Below the pieces are notes generated by a model. That model was given only the letters and a program-made list of their open reading frames with translations. It made no database searches and was not told the origin of the DNA. A stretch of DNA of 64,000 nt from Chionis minor (Eukaryota > Chordata > Aves > Charadriiformes > Chionididae), in NCBI GenBank assembly GCA_013398295.1, contig VZSF01007796.1, positions 250,256 through 314,255 on the forward strand. Reading direction: 5' to 3'. Made by a program: the position numbers and the translations under genes. Below, one piece after another: positions 12,387-24,625 of the stretch (positions are counted from its first letter, which is position 1; every line of letters starts with the position of its first letter).

Positions 12387-15300
12387 CTACTGGTAACACA
12401 GAAAGGGAAATTACTGCTCTGAGTGGCCGTTCCTTGTCAAACCAGCATAAATCCCCCACAACAGCAGGTGACAAATGAGTCAAATATTCTAGAAACATAA
12501 TGATATATATTTCTTAAAAAAGACAAAAAGGTACAGCTGCTTTTCCCAGTGAGCACAAACAGAAATTCAGTGATGTATCATTTCAGAAGAGGACTCCAAT
12601 GGGCTTCTCCAGTTTCGTATCAGTACTACATTTCTACAGATGACGGTGATAGCAGTATTTATAGAAAAGGAAAATTTACATCTTAGACATGACGGGATTT
12701 ATAATCAATTTTCCATGCTCTCCTGTGCGTAGAATATTTTATATATTCTAGTTGTTTCTAAATTTTGCATGTTGAATTCAAGATACAATTTTTCCTTTAA
12801 ATGCAAATAAATTTTCTAACTATTTCAAATGCATTAGGTTTTGCTCAGGGTTAAAATGTTACTGGTAATAAAATTCAGGAGCAAAGAGAGAGAAAAAATT
12901 AAATTTGATGTATATAAAAGAATATTAAAATTGATGCATATGCTTTATGGTCAATCAAAGTTGTAAGATTCAGGATCACTACAGTGGAAAAAATCTAAAA
13001 ATAAAGAGTTGATATTTTCTATTAAAACTATCTAAATTTAATTCAATAAATGTAAATCTACTCATGATGGAAGTGTGCATTGAAGCCAATAAATCAGCAA
13101 AATGAAGCTGATCTTATGGAAGGTGTTTCTTCTGAAAATGAATTACTAAAGGTATACAATAATAAATACAAGTCATTTCACGTCCACACCACGTATGTCC
13201 TATTCCTTAGCGGTTCTTGTGAATCTTCTTACTCCTTCAGCTAGGCAGGATTTTCTAACACACCTTACAGGAGCACACCTTAGATATCCAGGGATGTGGC
13301 TTCACGTCATCTAGAAAAGAAACGTATTCATCTGGCTTAATGATTCTACAGTTTGAGGTAACAGGCAAGATTCTGTTTTTAAAAAATGAGTTATTTTACT
13401 GTCTCTTTATAAAGTAATAAACGCTATAATCTTTGTAATGGAATGAAAATTTTCAACACCAACATGCTAGTGTTAAAAAATATCACAAATCGACCTCCAG
13501 AAGACTGTTTATGTTGTAATTGCTGCGCCACAAGAGGCAGTATGAAACCCAAAACAGCTTGAGAGAATTTATGGTATTCCTCACAACTTTTCTCCTGAAC
13601 AGCCTTCTCCTTCTTCCTTCTTTGTTGTTTTAAAGGAAAACATTCCAATGGATCAGCAGAAAGATAATTTATTTTAAATTAATAGACCATTTATGTTCCC
13701 TTTGCAACTACACTTTTCAAATTATACATATTTTCTTTCAGCAGAAAGAATCCTACCATAGCTGTAAACAGAAGTAATAGAAAGTTATACTGGTAAGGCA
13801 TTATATTTTAATTCTGTCATGGCTTATTAGAATTACACAGAAAAGCACTCTCAATCATCAGGTTTTAGCTCTGTGATTTCTTCATATTTTATGTATGGTA
13901 ATATTTACAACTTGAATTTTAAATATTAGTTGGATTAGAAACACTGCTTCAAGAGATATGCTACGAGTATGTGAACATTGAGAAAGCAGCACACACTATT
14001 CTTTCCCAGTCTAATGGATATCTTGTGTTTTTATCATATTATCTAGCATCTTTTTGTCTCTCTGTGTCACAGACACAGTCACAGACACAGAGAGATACAT
14101 ATTTTCTTGATGTCCATTATGTGGTCTTCTGGTTTTACAGTTTAATGTACTATTTAAAAAAAAACAAACAAAGTCATGATACTCGTAACCGAGAGTGCTG
14201 ACAGGATGTGACACTGCATCTAATCCAGTGAAGTTCTTATGGGTTCCTCTGTGCCTACACTGGAAATCCAGAAATTCTTTCTGGAGTAATTCCTAGGCAC
14301 TACCATTCTGTAGGCAGTCGCTGGGCGGTCTGGGCTACCGGTGCCCGCGATCGGTGGGCTGCCCCTGCGACGCATCCTCTTCCTGCATCACCATCACCAC
14401 CAGCCTCCAGCACCCTGCTCCCAAATCGCTCCTCATTTACCACTACCTACTTTCCATGAAATGCAAATGCAGAAAAAGAAAAACATGCTTTTCTAGGGTG
14501 CTTCTTACTTGGAAACTTACTTTTACATTCTGCCTGTGTGCTGATCAACAGCCATGTAGGTGACACCGTGCTGATTTAAATAACACGCTCTCCAACGGAT
14601 GGAACTTGGTGCTGGTAAGTGACTATTTGATGGAATAATTATAACTTGCCCCATAATAAGATAGTCTCAATTATAGTGCTGCATCTTTAAGCACATTGTG
14701 GCTAATAAGAATCTGTTGTTCTTGGTTTGCGTCCTCATTCTCCTTTCTGTTCGCTGCAGTTCTGTCTCCCAGAGACTGTATGTCAGGGACAGCCAGGTCT
14801 TTCCCACCTCTGTGCCAAGGTCTGTCTAGCACGAGCAACTAAGCAAGACTGTGAAAATTGCTCGGATTTTCACTATTATCTGTTACACACTCAGAATTAC
14901 ATTCTGTCCTGAAAAGTCAAAAAATGAAGAGGGAAAAATCAAATATGAGCAATGCTTTTGGAATGAAGGGATGGGAGAGATCATGGGCTGCAGAAGGGAC
15001 CAGTTGACGCAGGCAGAGACTGTCTGGCTACTGAAGGCCACGAGCACTTGGGATTCTTACCATTTACACAGTTTTCATCCAAAAGATGGAAAACACTCTG
15101 TAATTTCTGTCTACAGCTTCCAACTCAATCTTCCATTAGGGAGGCTCAATTTCCCTCTATTACAAAGCGAAGTAATAGTCGATTGCCTGGTCTACTCCAG
15201 TATCTCTGCTGGGGGAAAGAAGAGGCAAGGGGCACCTGTGCCTACGGTGTTTCTTGTGGCTTCAGCCCAAATCTATTCCTTTTCCTCGCAAGAGCGGTAC

Positions 15301-16490
15301 TTGCAGAACCCTCCTCAGTGGGACCGCACCACATACGAAAGCTAAGACACCTCCAGCTGTGGCAAGTCCTGCTACAGCCCTCTTAGATTTTGACTGACAG
15401 AATTCAGAGCCTTTTCAATCCCCCTAAAACCCATCTCAAGCAAGTCCCTTTGCACAAGATGATCTGTCCTCTGGAGGTGTGAATTTTCCACCGTTATTTG
15501 TGCAAGAAAACTCGGGTCGAATAGCCCAGACCTAGAAGTCCAACTTATACATCTGTGTTCACACAGTTTCAGCCTTTTTCTCAGTTTCTCAAAAGGTGGA
15601 AAACGGGTCTGATAAAATGGAAAACACTGCTGGGAATATTTATTTATATTAAAGAAGCACTCTAAGGGATAGTGAATTCTTTGCGGGGAGCTGATATGAT
15701 TAAAAGTCAAGTTCTACAAAAAGCTGTTGCAATTCTTATCTGATTATTGTGTTCAAGGCCAGAGCAGAGACAAGTTTGAAAAGCCAAGGCTTTGCATGTC
15801 AAACTGAAGTAGTCCTCAGCATGTGGGGAAAATGGCAGTGATAAACCTACTATTAGGCATCTGGGAGCGAAGCCCAGCATCTCCTCTGTGTGTGGGCTAA
15901 AATAGACACGAGCCACTATCACAGATAATGGCAGCTTGTAGGCACACGAAGGGAGCAACTAAAATCCATTTCACTTAGACAAGAAACTGCAGTCTGATAT
16001 TTACTTGCGTCCATCACATGTGAAAAGTGTTTGCTGTGAATTATCCAAGAGAAAAGTGCAGGTTGAGGGGTTTCATTACGTATCTGAGAGTAGTTCAGAT
16101 CACCCATTGAACAGAAGAAATCAAAGGTAAATCTCAGATTGGTGTCTTGGGTAGTCAAATGGATTCCTGCTATTCATCTGAGTATATGCCTTTTTCTGCA
16201 ATTGCTGGAGGCCCACGTCCAGAGCAGCGAGAACATGTGCAGACACACAGAAAATGTGAAAAAAGGAGAGTAAGCTTTATGTGATTTTAGAAAATTAAGA
16301 TAGCTTTGAGAATAACTCTCAGTCTCACGTCAAGGTTAGAGACTGCACCTTTCACCATCAGAAACCACCAGGCACAGATATGTCTGTTAATGGCCGCTCT
16401 GTAGCCCTCCCGGTTATGGTAGAAGTTGTAATCAAGAACCCTTTCGAGGAATAGCTGCAATTCTTTGCAGGTACGCTGTCATATTTTCAC
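12387..16490. other. AT-rich non-coding stretch with a weak exon candidate
   Basis: Mostly featureless. A minus-strand open segment at 13495-13612 (KEKAVQEKSCEEYHKFSQAV onwards) fits the phase of the chain model, but its acceptor lies in an AG-rich run and its GTCGAT donor is poor. A 12-bp inverted repeat at 14057-14095 is listed separately. Confidence 0.4.
14057..14095. repeat. 12-bp perfect inverted repeat (hairpin)
   Basis: TCTCTCTGTGTC at 14057-14068 is the exact reverse complement of GACACAGAGAGA at 14084-14095. The 15-nt spacer is itself made of ACAGACAC/CACAGAC repeats. The element could form a stem-loop in RNA of either strand. It may be a rearranged microsatellite. Confidence 0.85.
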
Positions 16491-16588
16491 CTTTTCCTCA
16501 TCAGAAGACATAATAAAATCGATATATTTTTTAACCTCGCTTTTGCACATATGACAACATATTGTATGCAAGTGAAGTGCAAGAGATT
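16491..16588 (-). CDS. Candidate internal exon, unknown protein (32 codons)
   Basis: The minus-strand acceptor is AAACGTCTTTTGCAG and the donor is GAGGAAAAG followed by GTGAAAAT. Both are reasonable. The open frame begins with two nucleotides and ends in phase 0, reading SLALHLHTICCHMCKSEV then KKYIDFIMSSDEEK. That is a His/Cys-bearing helix-like stretch followed by an acidic end. A second frame is also open. It joins 19153-19251 in phase, restoring one codon from a G and AA. The family is not recognised. Confidence 0.25.
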
Positions 16589-19152
16589 CTGCAAAAGACG
16601 TTTTAATAAAAACTGATAAATGAAGTTTGTAAGTCTGCCCCGACTTTGAATAGGTGCGGGAGAGCTTCCAAAGTCACAGGTTTCACCAAACCAAATGCCG
16701 ACCTCCCAGACGCTCTCAAATTCCAAGATAGGATTCAAAGTTAAAGCACCTGAGAAATACTAGAGAAAAGCGTAGCCGGGTGTATGTCACATTATTGTTT
16801 CAATGTTTGCTACTAAAAGTAAGTGGTAAGTTTTAAGTGAATGTATTGTGTTACCAAATCTTTCCTTTCAAACAAGCACTTCTGTCAGAAGTGTCTTAAT
16901 TTCTTATCACAGAATTTCATCCGCACAAGGAGCAATAAATAATTCATGTTCCCAGCTCTTTGTTGTGTGTCCCTGAACTGCAGAGAGCTGGAAGGCTGAC
17001 AGCTGTGTCAGGACAAGCACCAAAGATCTGACATGACAAGTGACTAACAAGTTTCTTTCAGTCTATAGTGAAAGAAGACAATGGCATAAAGTGCAAAACC
17101 GAAATCCTGAAACAAAATGAAACTGTTTCTTTCTCTTTACCTAAGTGTTTGCTATGAGCTTATTTCCGACCCATAACCTCTGGTCATTTTATAGTACTGC
17201 CCAACCCCCTTTACTCCTCACATTCGCCTGGCCATTTACGCCTGTCCACGGATCAATATGAGCAATTCTTGGAGAAATACGATGTCTCCATGACAACCAA
17301 GCCACAAATTCTCAGTGGAAAGCAGTGAGACCAGTAGTGAAATCTCCTGAGGTTTTCAGACCTATAAGACAAGATGTCTTAAAATGCAGGAACGGACAGA
17401 AACAAAAGCCAGAGTAATTCATTGTTTATTACTAGCTTAATGATGTCAGATGGACCGAATGGAACTCAGTTTTTAAGTTTAGATGCTTTATCAACATGTA
17501 TTTTTGCCAGTCAATATTCACCTCCTGACAGGCTTTTATTCTTTCCATTACTTCACATAGATATGCAGAGTGCAGAATTGGATATTCAAGTTCCCGTCCA
17601 AACATGGACACTTTGCCACACAGAGTTAACCTAAGGTTAAAATTAATGTTATCTCTAAGGTACGTTAATTCCCACCCGAAGACTTCAGTGCCACCTAGTT
17701 TTAATTCTTTCCCACTTCAGAACAGATCGGAACTCGGACAATCCCCATTTTCGCCCGTAACCATTGTCCAAGGGACTACGGACAGTTTCTGAAGGAGACG
17801 CCACGCACCACAGATTGTAGGTGTGGTAAGGAATTAAGCTTGGCTCCTTCTGGAGTAGATTATCTGTTTCTTTCTAAATCTCAAGCTGGTTTCTGCCATA
17901 CAGCACTGAGTCTGAGCCTATGTGGCCTTAAAATGAATACGAATTTACAATTCATTGGCTTCAATTATTCTAACAGACACTGGTGTTCGTTTCTGTGGAA
18001 AGGATGAAAAGGGAATGTAGTTCAAATCAGGTATACGACAGCAGTTGAACTCCCAAGGAATCTTGGAGGAGTGGAGCGTGCTGAAATATAATCCCCCAGA
18101 CATGGGTCCTATCTGGGTTCTGAGATGACTTAGGGGACCTGACATGGATTTCAGACTGCACCCTTTGACTGAAAATTAAATCTCAGCAGTGTTCCTTGGG
18201 GAAGGATCAGGGGACTGTTGGCAGCTGCCCCCTGTCAGCACAGGCTGCAAGATTTGGAAATCTCTTAACTAAGCTGACAGGCCGCAGAGACGATGAATCA
18301 AAAATATGATACACGGATCAGCACACAAAGATGCAAGAGGGTACACAGAAACCAGAGGAAGCGGGGAAGGAAAATAGCAAGTGAAGAAAGATGTTTAACT
18401 CTTTCACTAATGAGGACTATGTGCAGGTTACATATTACGGTGTACGTGGGTCAAGCTCAGAGTTTGCTTAAAAGATCTTAGTATTTAGTCGCACAGAATG
18501 TTTTTAATCAGCTGTGACTCAATACACTTTATATTTAACTGTTTCCCTTTGGGATTCATTTAATAAATTTTGTAGATGTTCCATAACGAGAAAGATAATG
18601 AAACTACATGAAGATAAATCTTTTAGTCACCAAAAAGAATGCACTTTATGGATGTTCCTGTATTTAGCTGAATCAATGTTAAGAGCCATTAAAATGAAAT
18701 AATGATTGTGAGCTGGTTTAAGGAAAAGAATCAAGCTATTTAACACTACCAATTTGCTCTCCTCCAGAGATGCAGTGTTTGAATCTCCGCTGCGACATTC
18801 AACTGCAGTATATATGCACAGTCCTTCTAATTTTTCATAATCTCACACTACCTTCAAACGGTCAGACATTGTACATATATTAAGCAAGCAGCATAGTCCA
18901 AAACTAATTATAATGAACTAGTAGTGTCAGCTTTCTTTTTGGTCATAAAGCCTTTATCCTTTCTAAGACCTGAATCCTTGATGAAAGAGGAAAGGACAAC
19001 AGCTCCACACTGTGACCCCTGGAGGTGACCATTAATTTGACATTGCAGCTGCTAAAAAGGAAAGAGCATTACAATGTGCTTTTTTTACAGACCCAAAAGC
19101 TGTGTCAGATTTATCACTTGAAACTTGGTGACCGTCTTTAAATGCCTCTCAC
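16589..19152. other. Non-coding stretch
   Basis: AT-rich, with no recognised repeat. A minus-strand acceptor (CATCCTTTCCACAG) near 17990 leads into an open segment of only about 15 codons and was not called. Confidence 0.4.
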
Positions 19153-19251
19153 CTGGACTCTCAGACTCTTCCAAGACACATCTGTCAGGCGTATCCTCCA
19201 CATCTTGGAAGTCTGCCGAGCTTGAGCTCTTGTCATGCTTCAGCGCGCTGA
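19153..19251 (-). CDS. Best-looking candidate exon, unknown protein (33 codons)
   Basis: This is the most convincing exon-like segment in the window. On the minus strand a textbook acceptor (TTCTTTATTGCTCCAG) precedes 99 nt ending GAGTCCAG before a GTGAGAGG donor. Only one frame is open. It encodes a hydrophilic, Ser/Asp/Glu-rich peptide ([20 protein letters not shown], then a VLEESESP end), unlike the hydrophobic translations of nearby T-rich introns. The segment is richer in GC and CpG than its flanks. Upstream of the acceptor the frame stays open to an ATG, giving a false signal-peptide-like start made from the pyrimidine tract. Its length is a multiple of three. I do not know the protein. 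Confidence 0.33.
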
Positions 19252-20723
19252 CTGGAGCAATAAAGAATAAAAACAGAAGGAAGGAGAAATGTAATGTATT
19301 CAGAAACAAACACTTCCTGATTTTCTGCAGAGCTTTCAATGCTGAAGACATAATTTGTAAACACAAATATTAGATTGAAATAAAACAGAAACTCAAAGTA
19401 CTTATATGCAACCATAGCACAGTTGAAAAATCTATAGATGAGAATTCATTCAGGGAGAAGGCTGAGGCATTGGCTTTAATGTGGTCCCTTTGAAGTAAAA
19501 ATACAGTTTTTTCTTACAGAATCCTAAAATAATAAAATACTTTAGAAGCCATAAAAAGTGCTTGTCTGTTTCACCAAAGAAGCCAGTAAACAGTATAAAG
19601 GAGCAATTAGGTGGTTTTGTAATTACTGGAGTCATTCACCAGGGAGAGAAACAGTGTTCGTTTCAAGATGAAAATACGTTGCATGTAACAAGCTAGAGAG
19701 CGTAATAAAATTAGTGATAATTCCAAAGCGCAGTAAAAAGCAGACTGAGCTGCAGTTTAGATATTACCGTATTTCATTTCTTCTTTTACTTAATTGCTAA
19801 AAACATTTTCATTTCAGGGCAGGAAAGTATTTTCATGGAAACAATTATTTGTCTGTGTACGGATTTTTAATTCGCTTGGCTTTTGAACAAATCCCACAGA
19901 AGGTTTCCTGAACAGAAGAGAGGTATTCCCCTTGTCAATGTCCATCTCCCTCTCTTCTGCTCCATATCTCCATATGGAGCCACAAATATAGCTTGAAGTA
20001 CAATTACTAAACAATATATTATAGAACAGCAGAGTAAATGCTAGATCTCCATTCTTCCATCCCGTTAAAACCCTTAGCTGATCCCATTTCTTACAAAAAT
20101 AGCGGTGACTACAGAATACTTGATTTTTTTCTAGTATCTAGAAAACTAAGCAAGGTTCCGCACTTCCATGTGGATGAGGATACCAATGGCTATACACAGT
20201 TTCACGGTAGCTTTGTCCTGTTTTCAAAACAAGAAATTTGTTCACTTGTAACTTTTAATGAAGTTCTTGTTTTTTAACCAAAAGAGTATTTGCTGAAAGA
20301 TTACTTAATTTAAACACCCATTTAAATTTTCCCAACTTATGAGTGAATCAACAAGGCCTCACGGCATTATTCAGCCAGGAAGAGCTCAAAAGACACATAT
20401 TCCACTTCAGTGCTCGGCGCCTTCCATCGGTTTGCAGCTATTGATCCCAGGTCGCCAAAAGGTTCCATCACTCTTGACTCCTGCATCTACACAGAGCCCG
20501 TTTGAAGCAATCGGGGCTTCAATACAATTGTGGAATTAGATCCTTGAAAATGCAATAGTAGAACCTAATAAATAACAAAATCTATGATAGTGACACCACA
20601 CATTTCACCTGAAAAAAACAGCCAGTAAATTTTGCTTAAAAAAGTCTGCCTTGGATGACAACTAACCAGTACATAAAACCTGCCCAGCTGGAGCAGGAAC
20701 ACTGGTTCAATTTCTAACCTTAC
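19252..20723. other. Non-coding stretch
   Basis: AT-rich. It holds a perfect 12-bp palindrome (CTCCATATGGAG, 19968-19979), which is unremarkable by chance, and no recognised transposon. Confidence 0.4.
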
Positions 20724-20836
20724 AAAAAGCCAGCAGACTTGTACCAACGGCCAACTTCTCCACATGAAGAGGAGTTTCAGTTCTTTTGTCTGCCATGGAA
20801 CTGTTGACATGATAATCTGCATGAGGTGACTTGACA
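20724..20836 (-). CDS. Candidate internal exon, unknown protein (37 codons)
   Basis: The minus-strand acceptor is good (TTTTAAGTTGTTCTTCAG). The donor is GTAAGG, but the exon ends in a run of T, which is unusual. The chosen frame starts and ends with one nucleotide and reads VKSPHADYHVNSSMADKRTE, then PLHVEKLAVGTSLLAF. A second frame is also open across the segment and is hydrophobic. The chosen frame links in phase with 23551-23683 and 19153-19251. No family is recognised. Confidence 0.2.
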
Positions 20837-23550
20837 CTGAAGAACAACTTAAAATAAATAACAAATGTTCCTGTTCATAGTGTGAAAACGCTACGGTATG
20901 TGCAGGAAGAAATGTCTTCAAAGATACCTGGGCTTTTCTCTGGCTTTTACAACATTTAAATAATTTTCACATACACTAACTGAAGGCCAGGATTCCCACT
21001 TCAAAAAAGAAAAATTAGAAAATATAAGTGTGTGTATTATATTTTCAAAAAAATTGTTTTGTGCCAAATTTATTAGAACATTCTTTCTAAAACAGCCTTC
21101 CCATTAAGCAGTCAGGTCCACTGTGCTGAGTGATAGATTGAGTCATTACAGCGGCATGAATTTAGAAGTCAGAACTACTCTGAAGTAGAGCACTAGGAGA
21201 ATTTCCAGCAGAGTCTACGGTGATAAAAGGGAGAAAGCAGAGAGTGCAGCTACGCCTCTGCAGAGAAAGAGGAAAATCACAAGATCTGTCCTCTCTAAAA
21301 ACATGGCAGTGACCAAAAATTCAGAACCAGCCTTTCAAACCGAACGGTGCAACGTCACCACGGTGAGCCAGGGAGGGCAGAGGCGTGCGCAGCCCCCAGC
21401 CCCGGGTGGGACACGGCAGGCGCGTCCCCCCTGACGTCTGTGCCGTAGTGGCTCTTCAGCGGGGCAGGACCCCCTGCTCGATGCTCTCCCTCCGCCCCAC
21501 ACCACATCAGCACAAATGGCACCCTTCAAGCCAAGCTGCTGGCTCTCACAACGAAGCAGAGCTGAGCAGTGCTCTCAGGGAGGCACCAGGTTCATCTGAG
21601 AAGTAGCTCAGAAGATAATGAATTGAAAGCCAGCCAGAAGCACGCCCACGTACACAGAGGAGATGCGTTGGACAGAAGGTGTGAAGGGAGCAAGGAAGAA
21701 ACCCAGACAGGCCAGCACGATCCTTGGACAAAGCAGGAGGATCTCCAGCTGATAGGCTTGAGCGGAGATCTGGGGAGATTCGGAAGCGGATGGAGTCACG
21801 GAAAGTCAGGAAAGACAAAAATGAGAAAAAAGGGTTACAGGCAGAGCTGATATGGCTGACAAATGACAAAAACCAAGGATGGGACACTCACACGGATAGT
21901 CGGTGGCAGAGTCATTAGGAACACTTTAAAGGGAGCGGAAAGCAGGGATGGAACTGGATTTTCACAGAGAAGCAGACCTCTAGGCAGCTTGTGTAAGAAG
22001 AGCTGCCTGAGAACCAGGTTCAGCAGGAAAGAGTGGAGGGGGGACAGTTAACGGTTTGGGTTTTTCCTGATAGTTTTTTTCAGAAAACCAGGAGACAGGC
22101 AGGGGCAGGCTCAGACCAGGTCACGGGCAGGAGTGAGGGCTGCGTACCAGCCTCGCCACTGACCCAAAGTACACCCGCCTCCCTGGACAGAACTCCGCAA
22201 ACAAACTTCCCCATAGCCCGGTTGATGGAGTTACGCAATGAGTGTGCGCAGAGAGCAAGACAGGGACGTAGGCAGAGGCCTGCAGAACTTTCTTTTTTTA
22301 AAACATCACATGTTATATGCTCAATTTGAAGAGGAAGGCTCCTCAAAAATATCATAAAAGAACAAAGGGAACTGAAAAGTTAAAAATAAGGAAAGAACAG
22401 TCTGGCCCAAATAAAGAGTGAAAGTAAAAAGGGGCATTATGTAATCAAGAAAAAAAGTATTTAAAAAATGCTAACACTGACACCTAGTTTACTGTGTTTT
22501 CCCTTAAGGGAATAGGACTTTATGTTCAAATGTCAATAGGGGAAATACCGTCCTGAATTGCTTATACCTAGGATGCTGATGGAATTTAAGCTATTGAAAC
22601 ATAAACAGTGTGATCTTTATTTGTTCTGAGGATACTCTGTTCTACTTTGGGTTTAAATGGACCTTAAAATTAGTTTTGCTTCCATTTGAGAGCTAATTTG
22701 TGTAGCCGAAGTGATGGAAATGTCTGGAGTATAAACGAGCAACAAATCTGCAAGTCAGAGAAAAAGTTAAGAAATAAGAATTTCTGATATAATAACCCCA
22801 ATGATATTTTCTTTCTGTTCAGGGCAATGTAATTTCAATTATTATGCAGACAGTAGAAATTACCTTTGTTAGCACAGAAGTAAGGTAAAAGGACGGATTT
22901 CATTGAGGCAAATGACCTTGAACTTAGCATATAAAAATGACATAAATCTTCATTGTACAGGATCAATCTTGAGAATTGTGGTAATTTTTTCTGGTACATC
23001 TTAATAAGCTCTTAAGAGTTGTTTACTGAAATTGATACCCATTCCCTTACATTATTGAAACAGAAAAAGACATTAAAAAAATAGGTATGGAATTTAGAAT
23101 AGCAAAAGAATGTCATAACATCATAGTATTCAATGAGATATTTACATATATAGTTTCAAAATATTTCAAATTCCACAAAATAAAACCAAATTATTTCCAA
23201 AAAGGTCTGTGATCAGTCTATGAAAGAACAGTCTTTGTGTGAACGAACTGTTAAATGATAAGCTGTTCTTTGTGAATATACACTAATTACAGCAACAACT
23301 CATCGCTACCATTTATTTCTAGATGTTCTGTTTAAGCCGTGAAAAGCCTTGTTCCACTCTGGACACATCACACACCGAAGCCTAAAGCCGCTCTGCACAC
23401 CGATTTTCAGAGGGCAGACACACTGAGAAAGAAGTTTGCATAACACAGGTGAATAAACCAACTAGCGCTTTCTGATAAGTTGTCTTTGTTATTGATAAGG
23501 TGGATTAGTAACTTAAAGACAGTCTGTCTGCAGAGAAAACAAGAACTCAC
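20837..23550. other. Non-coding stretch with a GC-rich islet
   Basis: About 21330-21520 is GC- and CpG-rich (see findings) and is followed to about 22300 by purine-rich sequence. In that purine-rich part several plus-strand frames are open (for example 93 codons at 21569-21850), with no recognisable domain. The rest, to 23550, is AT-rich and featureless. Confidence 0.45.
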
Positions 23551-23683
23551 CTGTCATTCAAAACAAGCAGATAGGCTAACCAAAACTGTTTTTCAATCAA
23601 AAATATTAGGCAAGATAGGCTATAGGCGATAAATATAATTAAGGTCCAATACAGAACACAAAGCAAGCTGAATCTAAATAAAA
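23551..23683 (-). CDS. Candidate internal exon, hydrophobic segment (43 codons)
   Basis: Both minus-strand splice sites are strong: the acceptor is CTTTTTTCATGCAG and the donor follows AATGACAG with GTGAGTTC. The open frame starts and ends with two nucleotides. It encodes a long hydrophobic run (LLCVLYWTLIIFIAYSLSCL, then EKQFWLAYLLVLND) that would be membrane-spanning or a buried helix. T-rich introns translate to just this kind of residue, so the peptide itself is weak evidence. It connects in phase with 25270-25355 and 20724-20836. Confidence 0.22.
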
Positions 23684-24017
23684 CTGCATGAAAAAAGCTA
23701 TAAAGGAAATTAAAATGCTCGTATATTTTTATTTTCGTAAATGGATAAAACAATCACGCTGTAATGCCACTTCCAGGATGTATGGGATCTACAGGCACTT
23801 AGTGCATTATACCTAAGAAGCTTGATGGAGAGCTGGGCAAGAAATGCTTTGAGTACTGTTTTAGAAAGCACATTTCATAGATGTCACAAAAAGCATAAGA
23901 ACAGCTGTACTTGCTGAGAGCAAATATCATCAGTGTAAGAGCTCAATAACGATACAGTAATGCTTCACCAGAAATCTCTACTAAACTCCAATTTGAAACT
24001 TGGGGGAATACCAAGAC

Positions 24018-24046
24018 TTTTTTTTTTATTATTATTATTATTATTT
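24018..24046. repeat. T run followed by ATT microsatellite
   Basis: A run of ten T's passes directly into about six ATT units. This is a common A/T-rich simple repeat. It may mark the degraded tail of an old retroposon, but nothing recognisable is attached. Confidence 0.9.
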
Positions 24047-24240
24047 TTACATGTAATAATTCGCAGTAGATTTCCGCTCCACAAACTTCTCCTGTTTTCC
24101 CTTAGATGTGCAGAATTTTCACATGCTTAACATTCTACACCCCAACCTGCCTTAACATGGCAAGCTCCAATGTTCTACCACACAGGCTGGCGTCTCTTTT
24201 GTTGGTTTGCACATGTCCCTGTTGGCTTAATGGGAAACCT

Positions 24241-24309
24241 GTTCTTGTACGAGAACGGGCACGTGCCCGAGTCCTGCACGCTGCCTCTGCTGTGACTGAA
24301 CGGTCACAG
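24241..24309. repeat. Cluster of three palindromes
   Basis: Three inverted repeats lie within 70 bp: a near-palindrome GTTCTTGTACGAGAAC (24241-24256), a perfect 14-bp palindrome CGGGCACGTGCCCG (24256-24269) with a central CACGTG E-box, and a hairpin with arms CTGTGAC/GTCACAG and a 6-nt loop (24290-24309). The cluster lies next to GC-rich sequence that continues at 24470-24625. It could be a regulatory site, but no gene start is visible. Confidence 0.7.
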
Positions 24310-24469
24310 CCCGTTGGTTTATCCTCTTTCAACGGTCTCTTTTCCAGGGTGGGGACTATTATCCTACTTGGCTTTTTCCATATATTTTGATGCCAACCTA
24401 AAAGGATACAATTATTTCATGAATATTGTAAGAAATGCAGAAAACAGTCATGCAATGGGAAGTGAAGTA

Positions 24470-24625
24470 CCAGCCACGCGCACGGCGATCCCGTAGGAAC
24501 AGAGAAGGCAGACCATGGAGTTGGAGCAGGCAGCGTGGAGCACGCGCCCTGCCGCCGGGGTGCCAGCAGGGAGGGACGCACAGCCCGGGGACCTGCCCTT
24601 GATGGCACCAGCGCCGAGCGCTGCA
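24470..24625. other. Small GC- and CpG-rich islet
   Basis: About 155 bp rich in CG dinucleotides (for example CCACGCGCACGGCGATCCCG), isolated in AT-rich DNA. Short frames are open on both strands. No TATA box, polyadenylation signal or coding domain was recognised. Confidence 0.5.

Noticed and set aside
12076..12498. 140-codon minus-strand frame as an intact single-exon gene starting at ATG 12498
   Set aside because: The first 37 codons lie upstream of a strong splice acceptor and are T-rich intron-like. There is no promoter and no recognised protein. Only the part from 12386 down is kept, as a candidate exon.
19085..19366. Apparent secreted protein with a signal peptide on the minus strand
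   Set aside because: The hydrophobic leader is the translated pyrimidine tract of a splice acceptor (TTCTTTATTGCTCCAG), and the frame continues past a strong GTGAGAGG donor.
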